Below, in pieces: positions 12,846 to 24,180 of a stretch of 64,000 nucleotides of DNA. Below the pieces are notes generated by a model. It did not search any database and was not told the origin of the DNA. It saw only the letters and a program-made list of their open reading frames with translations. This stretch comes from Acanthacorydalis orientalis (lineage: Eukaryota; Arthropoda; Insecta; Megaloptera; Corydalidae): contig CM068318.1 of the NCBI GenBank assembly GCA_034766995.1, positions 3,701,001-3,765,000 of the forward strand. The letters run 5' to 3'. The first letter of the stretch is position 1; each line of letters begins with the position of its first letter. The translations under genes were made by a program, and so were the position numbers.

Positions 12846-13215
12846 TAATTATTAATTATAAATTATTATTTTTTTTGTTACATTGTTCCATTTATGATTT
12901 TAATTTATTCAATAAACAAATATTAGAGACTTCTCTATTAGTTTCATGTATTAATTTTGAAATAAGATTATTTTTCAACCCATTTATCTTTTAATAACAT
13001 ATAAGAAAAGTTCTGTCAGTTTTCTTAAATTGAACTATCTTTATATTTTTAATAACACGTTTGTATCGGTATATCAAGTTCTAAAAAATGATTACATTAA
13101 TTAATTGCAGTGTTAGACTGGTTTTATTTTACATAAACTAAGGCTCTTTTATATAATTTTTAAGTGATATTTTTTTTGAAACTGGTATTGAATTTAATTT
13201 GATTTTGTTTTTGAA
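12846..13215. repeat. Tandem duplication, copy 2
   Basis: Second unit, diverged by substitutions and small indels from copy 1 (TTGTATCGGTATATCAAGTT, ACTAAGGCTC). Neither unit has a long open frame in common, so it looks non-coding. Confidence 0.8.
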
Positions 13216-13463
13216 GGAAAAGGGTTCAGTCCATTATCAAAAAAAGAAAGAAATTCTCAGAAGAATCCTTGTAAAATATATATCTATAAATCTTCTTTCA
13301 GAATTGAATTGTTTCTTCTAAATGTCCTCTAGTTTATTTTTATTCTTCTGTTAATTTCATTTATCTGGCCGTTATCTGTCGAACTCTATTGTCCCCTCTA
13401 ACATTGTTTCAGAACGTTAAGCACATTCGCCTTTTCAGTACAGAATAATACAAATCTTTTTCG

Positions 13464-13465
<2 letters not shown>

Positions 13466-13521
<56 letters not shown>
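13466..13521. repeat. (AT)n microsatellite, about 27 units
   Basis: Followed by a TG-rich segment. Confidence 0.95.
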
Positions 13522-13524
<3 letters not shown>

Positions 13525-13792
13525 TGTGTGTGTATGTGTATGAGGTTATATTAAACATATTTTATTATTTGAATAAAAACTTATTGAATAAAATATTCCG
13601 TTCGAATCAAATACAAAGTAGTAGCATTCTAACTTTTTTATTAAAAAGTAATGTATATAAAAAAATATACAAATAATTTATTTATATATTCTTTTGAGTT
13701 AAAATAAATATCATCTTTTCTATATATGAGAAACTAAACAGAGACGATAACATTAGTGACAGAGTAGCTCCGCGTTGAATGGAATATTCGAG

Positions 13793-13811
13793 TATATATA
13801 TATACATATAC

Positions 13812-13867
<56 letters not shown>
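13793..13867. repeat. (TA)n with CATA interruptions
   Basis: The left part is broken by three CATA units and the right part is pure. Confidence 0.95.
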
Positions 13868-13869
<2 letters not shown>

Positions 13870-14298
13870 CTTCTCCTCCGACGAACGTATTCAATGTGCA
13901 ATGGTATAGCATCGTGAGAGTTATTGTGGCAGTTCGAAAGTAAACTTTTCGAGCTCTCGTCATATTGTCAACGATATTGTGCCCACTTCGAGAGTCAGAA
14001 CCCTTACTTCACAATTGATTCCGAGATTGATCTATACATCACCATCGAGATTTCATTTTATTTTATTAGAAATTACATATACATCGTTGGTTCGACAGTA
14101 CACACACATATACGAATTTTATTAGAACGGATACATACTTGATTAAATTTTATCGAGAGGTGAATGTCCTTTTTGATTTTAAATACAATTCACACACTTG
14201 TACGCGATGCACTGTTTACAATGATTAAAAAATGTACTTATTTATTTATTTAATTTCTTTATATTTTATATTTCTATTTATCTGCTATCTATTTATAT

Positions 14299-14303
14299 CT
14301 CTC

Positions 14304-14394
<91 letters not shown>

Positions 14395-14400
14395 GTATGT
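14299..14400. repeat. (CT)n(AT)n compound microsatellite
   Basis: About 16 CT units join about 27 AT units, ending ATGTATATGTATGT. Confidence 0.95.
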
Positions 14401-14691
14401 ATCTAGTGTGAACCCAAGATATTTGGTCAGAAAAAAATGTGACAAGTGAGGTGAATCGACAAATTAAATTTCTGAATATAAATTTGGTTTAAAGTAAAAT
14501 AATGATTTTATAGAACTATATTGTTCTGATACTCTGGCTTAATTCAGTTTTAGAAAATAGGTTTTCACTCTCAAAACTAACCACACAATTAATGATGCAA
14601 TAACAGTTTTAGATTTTTATTTATAAGAATTTTGATGTGAATTTAATCATTTTAAAAGAATTAGAGTATAGAAAAATCTATAACATAATCA

Positions 14692-14732
<41 letters not shown>

Positions 14733-15679
14733 CATTCTATTGAAGAAAATGGATGTGTGTGTAGAGAGAAACTGTTTTATGAAAGATTTGGTGCTAGTTT
14801 ATAGCATTTTTATGGTAATATCATAATCCTTCGAATGTTAATCTGTAAAAAAAAATGTTTATATTATTTCTATTTTTAGACAAACTCTGCATGTGTGCTA
14901 TTGTTACAAGTAATAGATATTTACGCCCACGTCGCGCTATTAAACACACATTTTCGCAATAATTAAATATTTCTCGGCAGTGATTTATTTCTTTAATAAA
15001 ACTCAATTAGTATTAAATCGTTATTCGGTATGATTAAGTGTGTTATAAACTAAACTGTTAAGTACGTTACATAACTCCTTATCACACACTTCTTCATACG
15101 TAGGTACTTGCTTTGGATAAAAACAAGTAAGCGCACTGTTATTTTTCACGCAATATTTTCATCTATCACGCAAACGTTAATTATGAAAAAAAAACACACC
15201 GTTTTTAATGAATGCAATAAAGTAAATGACTTAATTGTAGTTTACACTGTTATATACGGGTTGTAAAACTGACATAAAAGTTTTATTTCAACAGAACTTG
15301 TGTTAGCTGAACGCTAATTAAAAATTATCTCGTCGAATAAATAAACGGAAAAGTGTATTTTTTAACGAAAATACCAAGTTGAAGATCGTTACGTATCGAA
15401 TAAGTTATAGATTTTATTCGAATTTTATGTAAAGTGGTTGTATGTAACAGCGTTTTATCAAGCAGAACGAAAATATTTCAGTTTTGAGCTACAAATCCTT
15501 CATAAATGATTCATTTTTATTCACTCCGTAAACTTGAAAACATTTCTTCTGATCAAAACTATCCACTGAATGATTATTATGATATTTATTTATACACATA
15601 TAAGGGTAACGTTCTCATTCACAAATATTGTGAGCTACAGAAATATCTTATCTGAATTTTATTATTTTTTTTCATCTTT
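14401..15679. other. AT-rich DNA without a gene
   Basis: A (TA)n run at 14693 aside, I see only unrecognised frames of about 60 codons. Confidence 0.55.
14693..14727. repeat. (TA)n microsatellite
   Basis: About 17 units. Confidence 0.95.
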
Positions 15680-15830
15680 GTGCTCTGAGAATGATAGCCT
15701 CGCCATAGAAATTTGCATAAACAACAATAACAACCGATCAATGATCAATTGACTGAACATTTTTGATCAGAAAAGATTTCTGACTCGTGGATTCAATGAG
15801 AAATTCATTTGTGAAAGTCAATTTGGACAC
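15680..15830 (+). repeat. Family D copy
   Basis: Shares TGCTCTGAGAATGATAGCC with the 48.1-kb copy, and GATCAATTGACTGAACATTT followed by TTGATCAGAAAAG with the rest. It lies immediately left of the inverted-repeat arm. Confidence 0.5.
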
Positions 15831-15863
15831 AGTACCAAAATTATACTTTAAAAATAAAATTAT

Positions 15864-16010
15864 ATGAAAACCATTAACGAAACACTGTGTTTATTTTTAA
15901 TTTCTGTTAATAAAATATTTTTGTTTTGAGCGAGAAATCTTTCATTAAATCTGATAATTTGTAATGGAAGAACAATTCCTTCACTTGATTTTATATCAAA
16001 TATCTTTTTA
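15864..16010 (+). repeat. Inverted repeat, left arm (147 bp)
   Basis: This is the reverse complement of 17489-17635 with about eight differences by hand alignment. Shared landmarks are CATTAACGAAACACTGTG (left) and GAAGGAATTGTTCTTCCATT (right arm orientation). The arms enclose about 1.5 kb containing the family C element and the nested MITE. Confidence 0.85.
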
Positions 16011-16949
16011 TTAGTATAGCATAATGTGGGACATTTTGTGGATTGAGACGTATTTCAGTTTTGACAGTAATTTCCTATAAAAGAGACACCGAATCCATTT
16101 GTACACTTAATATAATATCAAATAAGAAATCATTATATTATTTTTTTAACTATAAAATTTAATATTTAAAATTTCGATTATAATAAACACAATTTTCGAC
16201 CAAGTTGATTAAAACCCGTTAAATACTGATACATATCATAAAAGTTCTTCTACAAGAACACAATATCATGTTTAAGAAAATTGTAATATTTTAAAACAGC
16301 AGACATTTAAGAAGTAATAAAAAAAAGATATAGTTTCCAGCAGGACAGGACTTCGAACGTTGTTAAATCATTCCATATATTTTATACGTCCTTCAAAAAT
16401 AACTCATTCATTCTTTACCGTCAGTTTGTGACAAGCTGCCTTTTTATAAAGATTGAGAACATAAAAAGCGTTCTCTTAAAACTCGACCGTACGTTATTTA
16501 CATTTCATTTTTTCCGTACAGATTATTTTTAAACGTTTCCAACGCTGATACACTGTGAATATCGATCGATTTACATTGAAGTAACTTTACGATTATCATG
16601 AGTACAAGATAATTTATTTAAAACACTACCTACATCAATGTCCGTATTCGAACTCAATACCCGTCGGATATTGGCCGAACATACGAACAGTTTGTTAGGT
16701 GTTCCTGTTTTCATACTTTCATGCCTGTTTACCTGGCTTTCATACAATGTTAATATCTGGATTAGGTCATGTGTACGATATATAGATATTGTTGCATGTA
16801 CAGTACTAGATGTTTTCAATACTGACGCGCCTGCGAATCTTCCGATATTCTATCAATCAATCAAGAACACTAATGTCAATGACACATTCAATTAACAGGT
16901 CGTTCACTTATCGAGAACTTGCGATACTGAATCGTTCTTCTTCAATCAC
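16011..16949. other. Interior of the inverted-repeat structure, no gene recognised
   Basis: Both strands are open around 16571-16895 (82 and 85 codons), which is unusual for this composition, but neither product is recognised. ATCGATCGAT near 16560 is a small palindrome. Confidence 0.4.
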
Positions 16950-17470
16950 ATTGATTGACGCTGGATAAAACGCGTAAAGTATCCGATACATAATATGCTG
17001 CTTTTCTGACTTCATCACTACTGTTTAGTGAGGTTATTCCAACTACTTGGCTAAGATATTATAGGTTGGTAAAAAATAATTGCAGTTTATGACCTTGAAA
17101 ATCATATACAATTTTTAAATGACCCAAAACTGTTGGATGACTAACTCCTATCCTTTGTGCAAGCTTTAGAACTGTTATGCGTCGTTACGATTCAAATAAC
17201 GCCTTCAGTTGGTCGTCATTGACTGAAGAAGGACTCCCACAACCGAAAAATACACTTTAAAATGATATTAACATAAATACGATGAAAAGACATTTTCACT
17301 GAAAAAAATTAAAGTTAGAAATTATTAGAAATTATTTTCCTACCACCTGATACATTGTTTTAAATTTTAAGGGCAGAATTTCAAATCCTAAAACGATGAG
17401 AAATATTTAAATTTGAACCAGAGTTATGATTGATTCAATTTAAAAGCACCGAATTAATTTTAGCATCTAA
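16950..17470 (-). mobile_element. Older mariner-like element, family C, interrupted by a MITE
   Basis: Ignoring the inserted 17062-17350 MITE, the sequence aligns with 42470-42800 and, inverted, with 58555-58890. Shared landmarks are an end rich in AATTAATTCGGTGCTTTTAA, a CATCGTTTTAGGA-like stretch, a TGAGGTTATTCCAA stretch and a CAGAAAAGCAGCATATTA-like stretch. This copy keeps mostly the 5' non-coding part of the element. Confidence 0.7.
17062..17350 (-). mobile_element. Mariner-derived MITE, family A, nested in an older element
   Basis: A 289-bp element bounded by TA duplications (17060-17061 and 17351-17352). One end reads TAGGTTGGTAAAAAATAATT; the reverse complement of the other reads TCAGGTGGTAGGAAAATAAT, an imperfect mariner-type inverted repeat. 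Inside, on the minus strand, is a remnant of the second DNA-binding motif of a mariner transposase: VNDDQLKALFES, a stop, then VLKLAQRIGVSHPTVLGHLK. The leader matches the 5' leader of the copy at 53301-53796. Most of the transposase is deleted on both sides of this remnant. The paralogous empty site in the host repeat (around 42690 and 58675) supports the boundaries. Confidence 0.82.
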
Positions 17471-17488
17471 CTTTTACTACACTATCAA

Positions 17489-17635
17489 GAAGATATTTGA
17501 TATAAAATCTAGTGAAGGAATTGTTCTTCCATTACCAATTATCAGATTTAATGAAAGATTTCTCGCTCAATACAAAAATATTTTCGAACAGAAATTAAAA
17601 ATAAACACAATGTTTCGTTAATGGTTTCCATATAA
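17489..17635 (-). repeat. Inverted repeat, right arm (147 bp)
   Basis: Partner of 15864-16010. Part of it is open as a 63-codon plus-strand frame (17430-17621), but the left arm does not conserve a start, so the frame is probably incidental. Similarity stops abruptly near 17640. Confidence 0.85.
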
Positions 17636-18004
17636 TGGTTCCCCTATAAAGTTTTTCTCTTAAAAAAATATATAATTAGTCAATAGTCACAACTTAAAGT
17701 AGTAATTTAGAAGATTTCTAGATTTTTCATTTTACTCTTGATAGGAAACAATGATCACATTTTTTAATCCACTAGAAAACACATCAAACCGTTGTTCTTT
17801 TCTAATATTTGTCAAAGTATAACAACAAATCATAAAACTAAATACCGATATATTAGTATTCGCTATAAAATATTCGAGTCGAGATTGTCTACAACAATAT
17901 ATTATGTTTATTTTTCAGCATCCTTGTAAATATTTACTTTCAGTTCGTTTCGTTCAGTAAGAAGAACACACGGATTTGTATACTCTTCACATAGCTATTC
18001 GTAG

Positions 18005-18009
<5 letters not shown>

Positions 18010-18059
<50 letters not shown>

Positions 18060-18062
18060 ACA
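18010..18062. repeat. (AT)n microsatellite
   Basis: About 23 units, with one TGTA break near the right end. Confidence 0.95.
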
Positions 18063-18569
18063 TAGAATATCAAACGCAGTAGCGAAATCCGGGGATCAGG
18101 ATCGCCATAATAGTTTGAACAGAATACTGTTATCAAGAGTAACTTGTGTCATTCTGACAGTTGTGGCTCGTGGCATCTGTACGTAGATGTCACGCTCGTT
18201 GAATATCATCCACTGTGAAATACGTTTCAAACTTTTGTATTTGTTTTATGCATTACTATCATGTCACTGTTTTCCACGAAAGAAAAACTATCCGCATATC
18301 TATGAGTGTATGGTGTAATGTGGATTTTGATCGAATCATTTTTCATATGTTCGAGCGACACTTTCTAAAAATTAAATTCCGAATGTCGATTCGAATATTC
18401 TTTTAAATAAGCTTCAAGTCATTTTCAAATCCGTTTTTAATCCAATATTTTTTTTTATACTGTAATGTCTTTGATATTTATAATCTATTGAAACTGTCGA
18501 AAATACATTTTTTCCTATCGGAATCAAATTAATGATACGACACGGAAAAGATTAAAAAAATCGATATAA

Positions 18570-18712
18570 TGTCTCTCATCAATCAATTTTGATACTAGTT
18601 AATCCACTTTCGCAAATTGATTTCTCACTCAGTTTTCTGAACAGAAATGTTCAATAACTGCTTTGATTCTTGTTTAGATCCACTTTCATGACAATACCGT
18701 CATTCACAGAAC
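18570..18712 (-). repeat. Family D copy with intact hairpin
   Basis: The minus strand reads CTGTGA, then ATGAC-loop-GTCAT (positions 18703-18688), then GAAA. This is a perfect five-base-pair stem between core-like segments, with one core base missing relative to CTGANGA. The family tail TTATTGAACATTTCTGTTCA follows. Confidence 0.45.
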
Positions 18713-18841
18713 ACTGAAATTTAGAAAAATCAATGATTTCTTAAATCTAAATCTCAGATTTTTATGCATTTGGTCATTACACAAGTGATGCGGTTTTTTA
18801 CAATAAGTTTTGAAACAGCAAAGAAAATCTACGTTTTAATT

Positions 18842-19345
18842 CTAAGTCAAAATATATTTTTCGTTATTATTTGCAACTTCTGCCCATCTTAACCTTAAAT
18901 TTTCAATACCCTCATAATAAAACTGTTTGGACTATGTATTAAAGAAAAATTTGAACTCCCTTAGGACATCTTTCTCTATATTCAGCCATTTTCCATTGAT
19001 ATGTGATTTTGGAGACTTCGGAACTGGTGATAATCCGCTATATCAGAGAAACATGGTAGATGAGTCATGACTTCCCATTCAAATGACCTCAGTTTTTGGA
19101 GAGTTTCGCGTGCCTTGTAAGGTCGGACGTTGTCATAATGAAAAATTACACCATTCTTTTTGCTAATCCTGGACGTTTTTCGTCAATGGATTGTTTTAAC
19201 CATACTAGTTGTTCACAATACCACTCCTTTGTGACGGTTCGATTCTCTGGTAATAGCTAGTAATTGATAATTCCTTTTACATCCCACTAAATAGACAAAA
19301 AATCCTTTTTTGGACAAATCCCTCCTTTGCTGTTATAATCTCAAT
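18842..19345 (-). pseudogene. Mariner transposase catalytic and C-terminal remnant
   Basis: Read on the minus strand, the remnant runs WDVKGIINY, LLPENRTVTKEWYCEQLVWL, KQSIDEKRPGLAKR, then after a one-base shift FHYDNVRPYKARETLQKL, FEWEVMTHLPCFSDIADYHQ and FRSLQNHI, and finally FYYEGIENLRLRWAEVANNN before a stop at 18842. WDxKG, HxDNxRPH and SDLAPSDYH-type motifs define DD34D mariner transposases. The second Asp (YDN) and the third (ADYH) remain, but two codons are deleted inside the SDLAPSDYH-type motif, shortening the D-D spacing. Stops and frameshifts abound. The DNA-binding half is absent. It may belong to family A, but no overlap with those copies exists to test this. Confidence 0.82.
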
Positions 19346-20059
19346 TGTTATTATAATGGATAATCTTTATATATGTATTTGAAGAATAAAAAAAAAAAAC
19401 AATTCTTATTGAATATATTGTACAATTTTCAAAAATTATAGTTTTAAAGATAAATCGAATTTGGTGCGAAAAGATTTTCTGTAAAAAAATATTACTTATC
19501 GCAAATTTCTCGTTTTTTCATTTGCTGAAAATAAAAAAGTGTATATAAATTCAAGTAGAGTAGAAATAAATAAATGTTCTGTGTTTAGAGAAGTACGTAC
19601 CAGTCGTTGAATTTTTAAACGTCAGTCTACTTGCATGAAAGTTTAAAAAGAAACTCTCTCTCGTTACCTCATTTAAATTTCATACAAGGAACACTGATTG
19701 AAACTCATTCTCATCAAACATTTTAAAAAATCGCGACCGTCATTCGAGATAATTTAAAATTGTCAGATATCTGTAAGGGTTGCGTTAGTTTCCCGTTTTC
19801 ATACATTTTTAAAACTCGTCCGAATATATCTATCGAATGAAAAATACAATTACGTAATAAAAAATATCACATGGTCGAATCAGAAAAGCGCCGAGGTCAT
19901 TCGACAATAATGTAATATATGTAATCAGTACAATGGAATCGACCATAGTTCACAACTCTATCTGTCTATCCCAGTACTCGAGTAACGGAAACAGATTACG
20001 GACAGCCGTTGGCTTAACTAATCAAACAAAAAGATTTCCTGCGGAAAAAATCATTGATC
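19346..20059. other. Gene-free AT-rich stretch
   Basis: The expected N-terminal half of the mariner transposase is not here. Nothing else is recognised. Confidence 0.55.
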
Positions 20060-20450
20060 AAATCAACGCACAGTGGCCAACATCAAAGTAATAAAACCGG
20101 CCCGCCGAAACCCTGCATCTCTTATCAGATTTTTTAAATCAAACGGATCGTCGAGATCACAATGAAAGGAATAAGAGAAAATACATTACGAACGTCTTCG
20201 ACAGAAGACAAACAAATCCGTGCCTACATATCGTCGGTGGCAGGATAAAAAGTAGAAATCGATGGCCGGGAGGGGACGCGCCGATCTCGACAGGCAACGG
20301 TGAACATCTTAACACAACAACGACGACGACGGCGGCAGGAAGGGACGACGGTGGCTCGAACGCGGTCCGTGAAATGTACACAATAACAGTATACGCACTG
20401 ACTTCTGTCTCGGTGCGAATGTACACTTCAGGGCATGGAAATTAAATTGT
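20060..20450. promoter_or_regulatory. CpG-rich block with short ACG/GGC triplet repeats
   Basis: It contains CGACGACGACGGCGGCAGG near 20321 and many CpGs. The 89-codon minus frame has a poly-Val run created by the triplet repeat and is not credible as a protein. Candidate promoter or enhancer. Confidence 0.3.
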
Positions 20451-22017
20451 TTCAGTGAATGGGAATCGACGTGATGCACTCTCGAACATCCACTTATACT
20501 TATGGATATGATTTGAACTTTTTTTTTATTTTTCTACGGGTCTCGTTCAGCAAGAGATAACATATTTTTATCGAATACCCAACAGAATAAATCGTTTATC
20601 TCTAGACGTGGCATAAAATGTCCTTTCGCAGAGAAAGAAATTTTGATGTTATTCATAAATAATACCTACTTTATCATTAACAATAGTTTCTCTTCTTTTT
20701 TATGATTTTTCAATCGTCTCTTCATAGAAAAATGTCAATTTCAATTAAAAAATATAATAAGATGGATTTCTACTTCATTCGAATCCTGAAACCATTTATT
20801 TCTTAAGATTTTTTTCTAAAAGAACCCTATTTAGATGATAGCCCATAAGAGGAATACTTTATTAATCTGAAGATTAGATTAAACTTCATCATTTAATTCT
20901 TATCGTCTTCAGGAATGAATCTTTCTATCTAATAACCCAATTAGTTCTGATAAAAAAATGCTCTCCTGTCTATTGATTATACTTGACTGTTTTTCTTTCA
21001 ACTTTAAATTTAATCTTTCTCATTGCTTACAATAAATCATTGCAATAATTGTTGCAATAACTCAAAATAACTGATTTCGAATACTCTCGACTAAATTGAC
21101 AAAATATCTCTTTAAGATTAACCCTTGCACAGGGGTTGAAATAAATAATCAGTTTGAAGAAAAACATTGATTATTATTTAACTTGAATATTTATAAGTAA
21201 AATAATCGTACATGTAGAAATGTACATTTATGTTTTAAACTGTGTTATTATTGTGTATTTTTTCTTGCATTCTTGTAATATTTTATTGGATTTCAAATGT
21301 TAATACAAAAAAATATTTTATTTCTCTTATAAAAAATAATACGATCTTAAACCATATATCACCTTAAATCAAAAAAAAATGTTTGGAATACTGTATTAAA
21401 TTTGTTATTGAATTAAACAGCATTTTCTGAAAAAGTACTGAACAATTCTAAATCGTCATAAATATAAATAAATTGAATTCTAAACAAATAACTATATTAT
21501 TAAATCATGAAAATGAATAAACCGTTTTTTAAAAAAAACGAATGGTGCTTAAAGTTTTGTAGAAGAACTATCCAGCTGAACTGAAAATTGAAAAACGAAT
21601 TTCTTTATAAGTTATCTTGGAAAAAAACTTGCAATTTCATTCCACATCGCAATGTTCCAGGCAAAGAGTTATATTCTACTTTTATCTAGTTCTAGAAGCA
21701 ACATCTGGCGATATTTACCCTAAGATGATTGCAGTTTTCTTTTATTTATTTTTTTTTTTAAATAAACATTAAGAGAAATCAAGTGTAGCAGAGTCTGTAT
21801 AATTTTTATAAACGCTTACTTTTTATAACAACAATTCTGTCTGTAAAATTTGTGTCAGTGGGATGAAAAAAATCTTGCGAACATCCAGGTTTTGGAAAGA
21901 TTGACTTGAAATTAAATTTCTAATAATTGACATGTTAGTTTTCAGTACTGATTGAAACCTGGTGAGTGTTGTCACATATACATCAAGTATTCCACAAGTG
22001 ATTTATCTTACTGTGCT

Positions 22018-22019
<2 letters not shown>
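20451..22019. other. AT-rich DNA without a gene
   Basis: No frame or repeat of note. Confidence 0.6.

Positions 22020-22075
<56 letters not shown>
22020..22075. repeat. (AT)n microsatellite at the edge of a CpG-rich block
   Basis: About 26 units immediately before the CpG-rich block at 22080. Confidence 0.95.
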
Positions 22076-22076
<1 letters not shown>

Positions 22077-22079
22077 TAC

Positions 22080-22330
22080 AATGTGTAGTGTTCATGCCCC
22101 CGCCGATTCTCACCCTGTCAACCCTAATGTTTTATGTAAGAGCGCCGAGAGCGAAGTGTAGCATGAAACCCGTCGAAACACCCGATACTCAGACCGATCT
22201 CCGATCTAAGAGTTCTTCTTCCGCCGCTGCTTCTCACTCCGTCGCCGCGTCTGTCTGTCTGTCTGCGTTTCGAACGCAATCCTGAATCGCAATCAGTTTA
22301 CACAAGGGCGTAATATATCGAAATGGATTT
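22080..22330. promoter_or_regulatory. CpG- and pyrimidine-rich promoter-like block
   Basis: It holds CCGCCGCTGC, GTCGCCGCGTCTGTCTGTCT and several CGA motifs, and directly follows an (AT)26 tract. It precedes the possible GTGAGT donor at 22673. Confidence 0.3.
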
Positions 22331-22589
22331 CTAATGCATACCATACGGTTTGAAGATTTGCCGGTGATAAAAAAGTTGATGTGAAAAATGACACTATTTG
22401 TGTGTGGGATTGTTTCTGGTTAATGCACGAATTTTCCGCTCACGCCGTATTTCTTTTCACGGAATATAAAATATATATTAGATGACTTAAATTTATATTC
22501 AAAATGCGGAATGACGAAAATCTAACAGAATGAAAATGTAGTTCGAATATGACATCTAATATCCACGCGAATACATTTTCACCGAGTAA

Positions 22590-22672
22590 TACTTTCCGTG
22601 CGTGAGTCGATTATCTGTCGGAGGACGAATAAAAATTTATCTGTTTCGGCGACGACGACGGCGAGAGAGGTG
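22590..22672 (+). other. Possible non-coding exon with GTGAGT donor
   Basis: A CpG-rich tract ending GACGACGACGGCGAGAGAG is followed by the donor GTGAGTATC at 22673. It lies downstream of a CpG-rich, pyrimidine-rich block at 22080-22300. It could be the end of a 5' exon of a plus-strand gene, perhaps the one represented at 43141, but nothing links them except strand and order. Confidence 0.25.
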
Positions 22673-22864
22673 AGTATCTTAATCAAATTTATCAGCGTAT
22701 TGACTGCGCTGATGGGTTTTAAATATGAATTTATACTATTCAATTATTATATATTTTATGTACCGCTCAAAATACCTTTCTAGACACTCAAACTAACAAA
22801 TCTTCAGAACAGATTATCGGTTTTGTAACAGACCCATGTATTTTTCAACTATTTTCACATATAC

Positions 22865-23290
22865 ATGGTTGTCCAATAATTGTGCATTTTTTCAATTTGA
22901 AATGAAATTTCAAGTTTATTTATTGTAAATAATAGTTGGGGGTATGCCGTTTATAAATAAAGAATTATATCGTGTCGATTCAGATGAACGAGCTTGTCAA
23001 GAATAACATATATGTCTTTTAATTCACGAAATGTATTTTTTATAGAACGACCATTTTCATAATACGATTTTATTATTTCAGTGCATTGTTTTGTCCTATA
23101 CAAAGCCATAACTAAAGATGGAAATGTTAAAACATAACAAATGTCAAAAGATGCACCTGTGATTTTTACATTTGTGAAATGTAACCTCTTTAAAAGTTCC
23201 GGCCCTATTCTAAACCTCTCTATTTTGTAATTTATCACTAATCATTTTTACAACATCATTTTTTTGATTTTTTGCCAGGAAACTTCAGTT
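22865..23290 (-). mobile_element. Internally deleted derivative of transposon family B
   Basis: It shares both flanks of the element at 39745-41045: the GGTTGTCCAATAA end with its 3' UTR, and the 5' leader plus N-terminal codons. About 1 kb of transposase is missing. The surviving 95-codon minus-strand frame (22951-23238) contains the N-terminal helix-turn-helix residues, ALYRTKQCTEIIKSYYENGR then SIKNTF, fused almost directly to the C-terminal tail VHLNRHDIILYL and its stop. It is therefore a non-autonomous copy made by internal deletion, the usual route to a MITE. Its leader is better preserved than that of the larger copy and helps locate that copy's start codon. Confidence 0.8.
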
Positions 23291-23944
23291 TAATCATGAA
23301 ACGAACTTCATCAAAGTTGCCTTGTGAATAATGGCAATAAATAAAATTATTCGGTTGAAAGAATAAGTCAGGAAAAATGTTTACTTACATATTTTCCTAA
23401 AAAGTTGTTTATTGACTGATTTCGGCCAAAAAACCAACTTATCAATTTCATTTATAAAATTGTAGAGTGTTATTCAATAATAAATTACATTATATACTGA
23501 CATACAAGTGAAATGTAAATTAAAAATCATATCATTTATTGAGTGTTTAATTTCTTAAAATCAGATTTAATTAAAATTTATGCAAACACATTGAGATTAT
23601 AACACAGTTTCGCAATACCTATATGCATTTTTTTTCAAAATCGAACAGCATCAATTAAGGTTTCCTCCCTTGCAAATAATGCAATAAGTTCCGCAGTGAA
23701 TATTCCACCGTGCGCTGAAACGTCCAATTTTATTTGTTAATATTAAAACGTATTAGTTAAGTTTACGTGCGCATAAAACCTTTTGATTAACAACAAAATA
23801 TTTAACTTTATCGTATATAATTTCCACAGGCTATACAACTTTTACACACTGTATAACGAAAGCCACGAATGCATTTAAATAAAAATTTTCATAAAATGCT
23901 AACGGCACATGCGACACGTTAAATTAAAAATTTAATTATCTCCA

Positions 23945-24180
23945 TTACGACGCGGTGTAGTTTGTGGCTAAGGGGCGCTAGGTTCTCGTCCCCGGTCGTC
24001 GTTCGTCCCTTCCTTCTGCCCCCTCGACCGGCGTCGTCCCCTTCCCCCCGGGCCCGCAGCCAGCGCGCCGATCTCATTAGAATATTGCGTTGTCAAGCAA
24101 TGGGCGGGGGCTCTAACTTCAACCTAGTTATTTTGCTGTCTTCGCAAGGTACAAGACTCTGCGCACTGTAATTAAAACTT
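23945..24180. promoter_or_regulatory. Most GC-rich block of the window
   Basis: It runs through CCGGCGTCGTCCCCTTCCCC, CCGGGCCCGCAGCCAGCGCG and GGGCGGGGGC (GC-box-like), in contrast to AT-rich flanks. The 69-codon plus frame is low-complexity. A donor-like CGCAAG/GTACAAG lies at about 24149. Probably a promoter or CpG-island-like element of a host gene. Confidence 0.35.

Noticed and set aside
13682..13963. Tyr-Ile repeat proteins (also at 4671, 21952, 25346, 30210, 35687, 41518 and 52267)
   Set aside because: They are translations of (AT)n microsatellites, which are open in several frames.
16571..16895. Overlapping open frames on both strands
   Set aside because: Neither product is recognisable; reported only as an oddity inside the inverted repeat.
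20157..20426. 89-codon frame with a signal-like hydrophobic run
   Set aside because: The poly-Val run comes from a GAC/GTC triplet repeat and the frame has no other support.
23962..24171. 69-codon Pro/Arg/Ser-rich frame
   Set aside because: Low-complexity translation of a GC-rich block; no homologue recognised.
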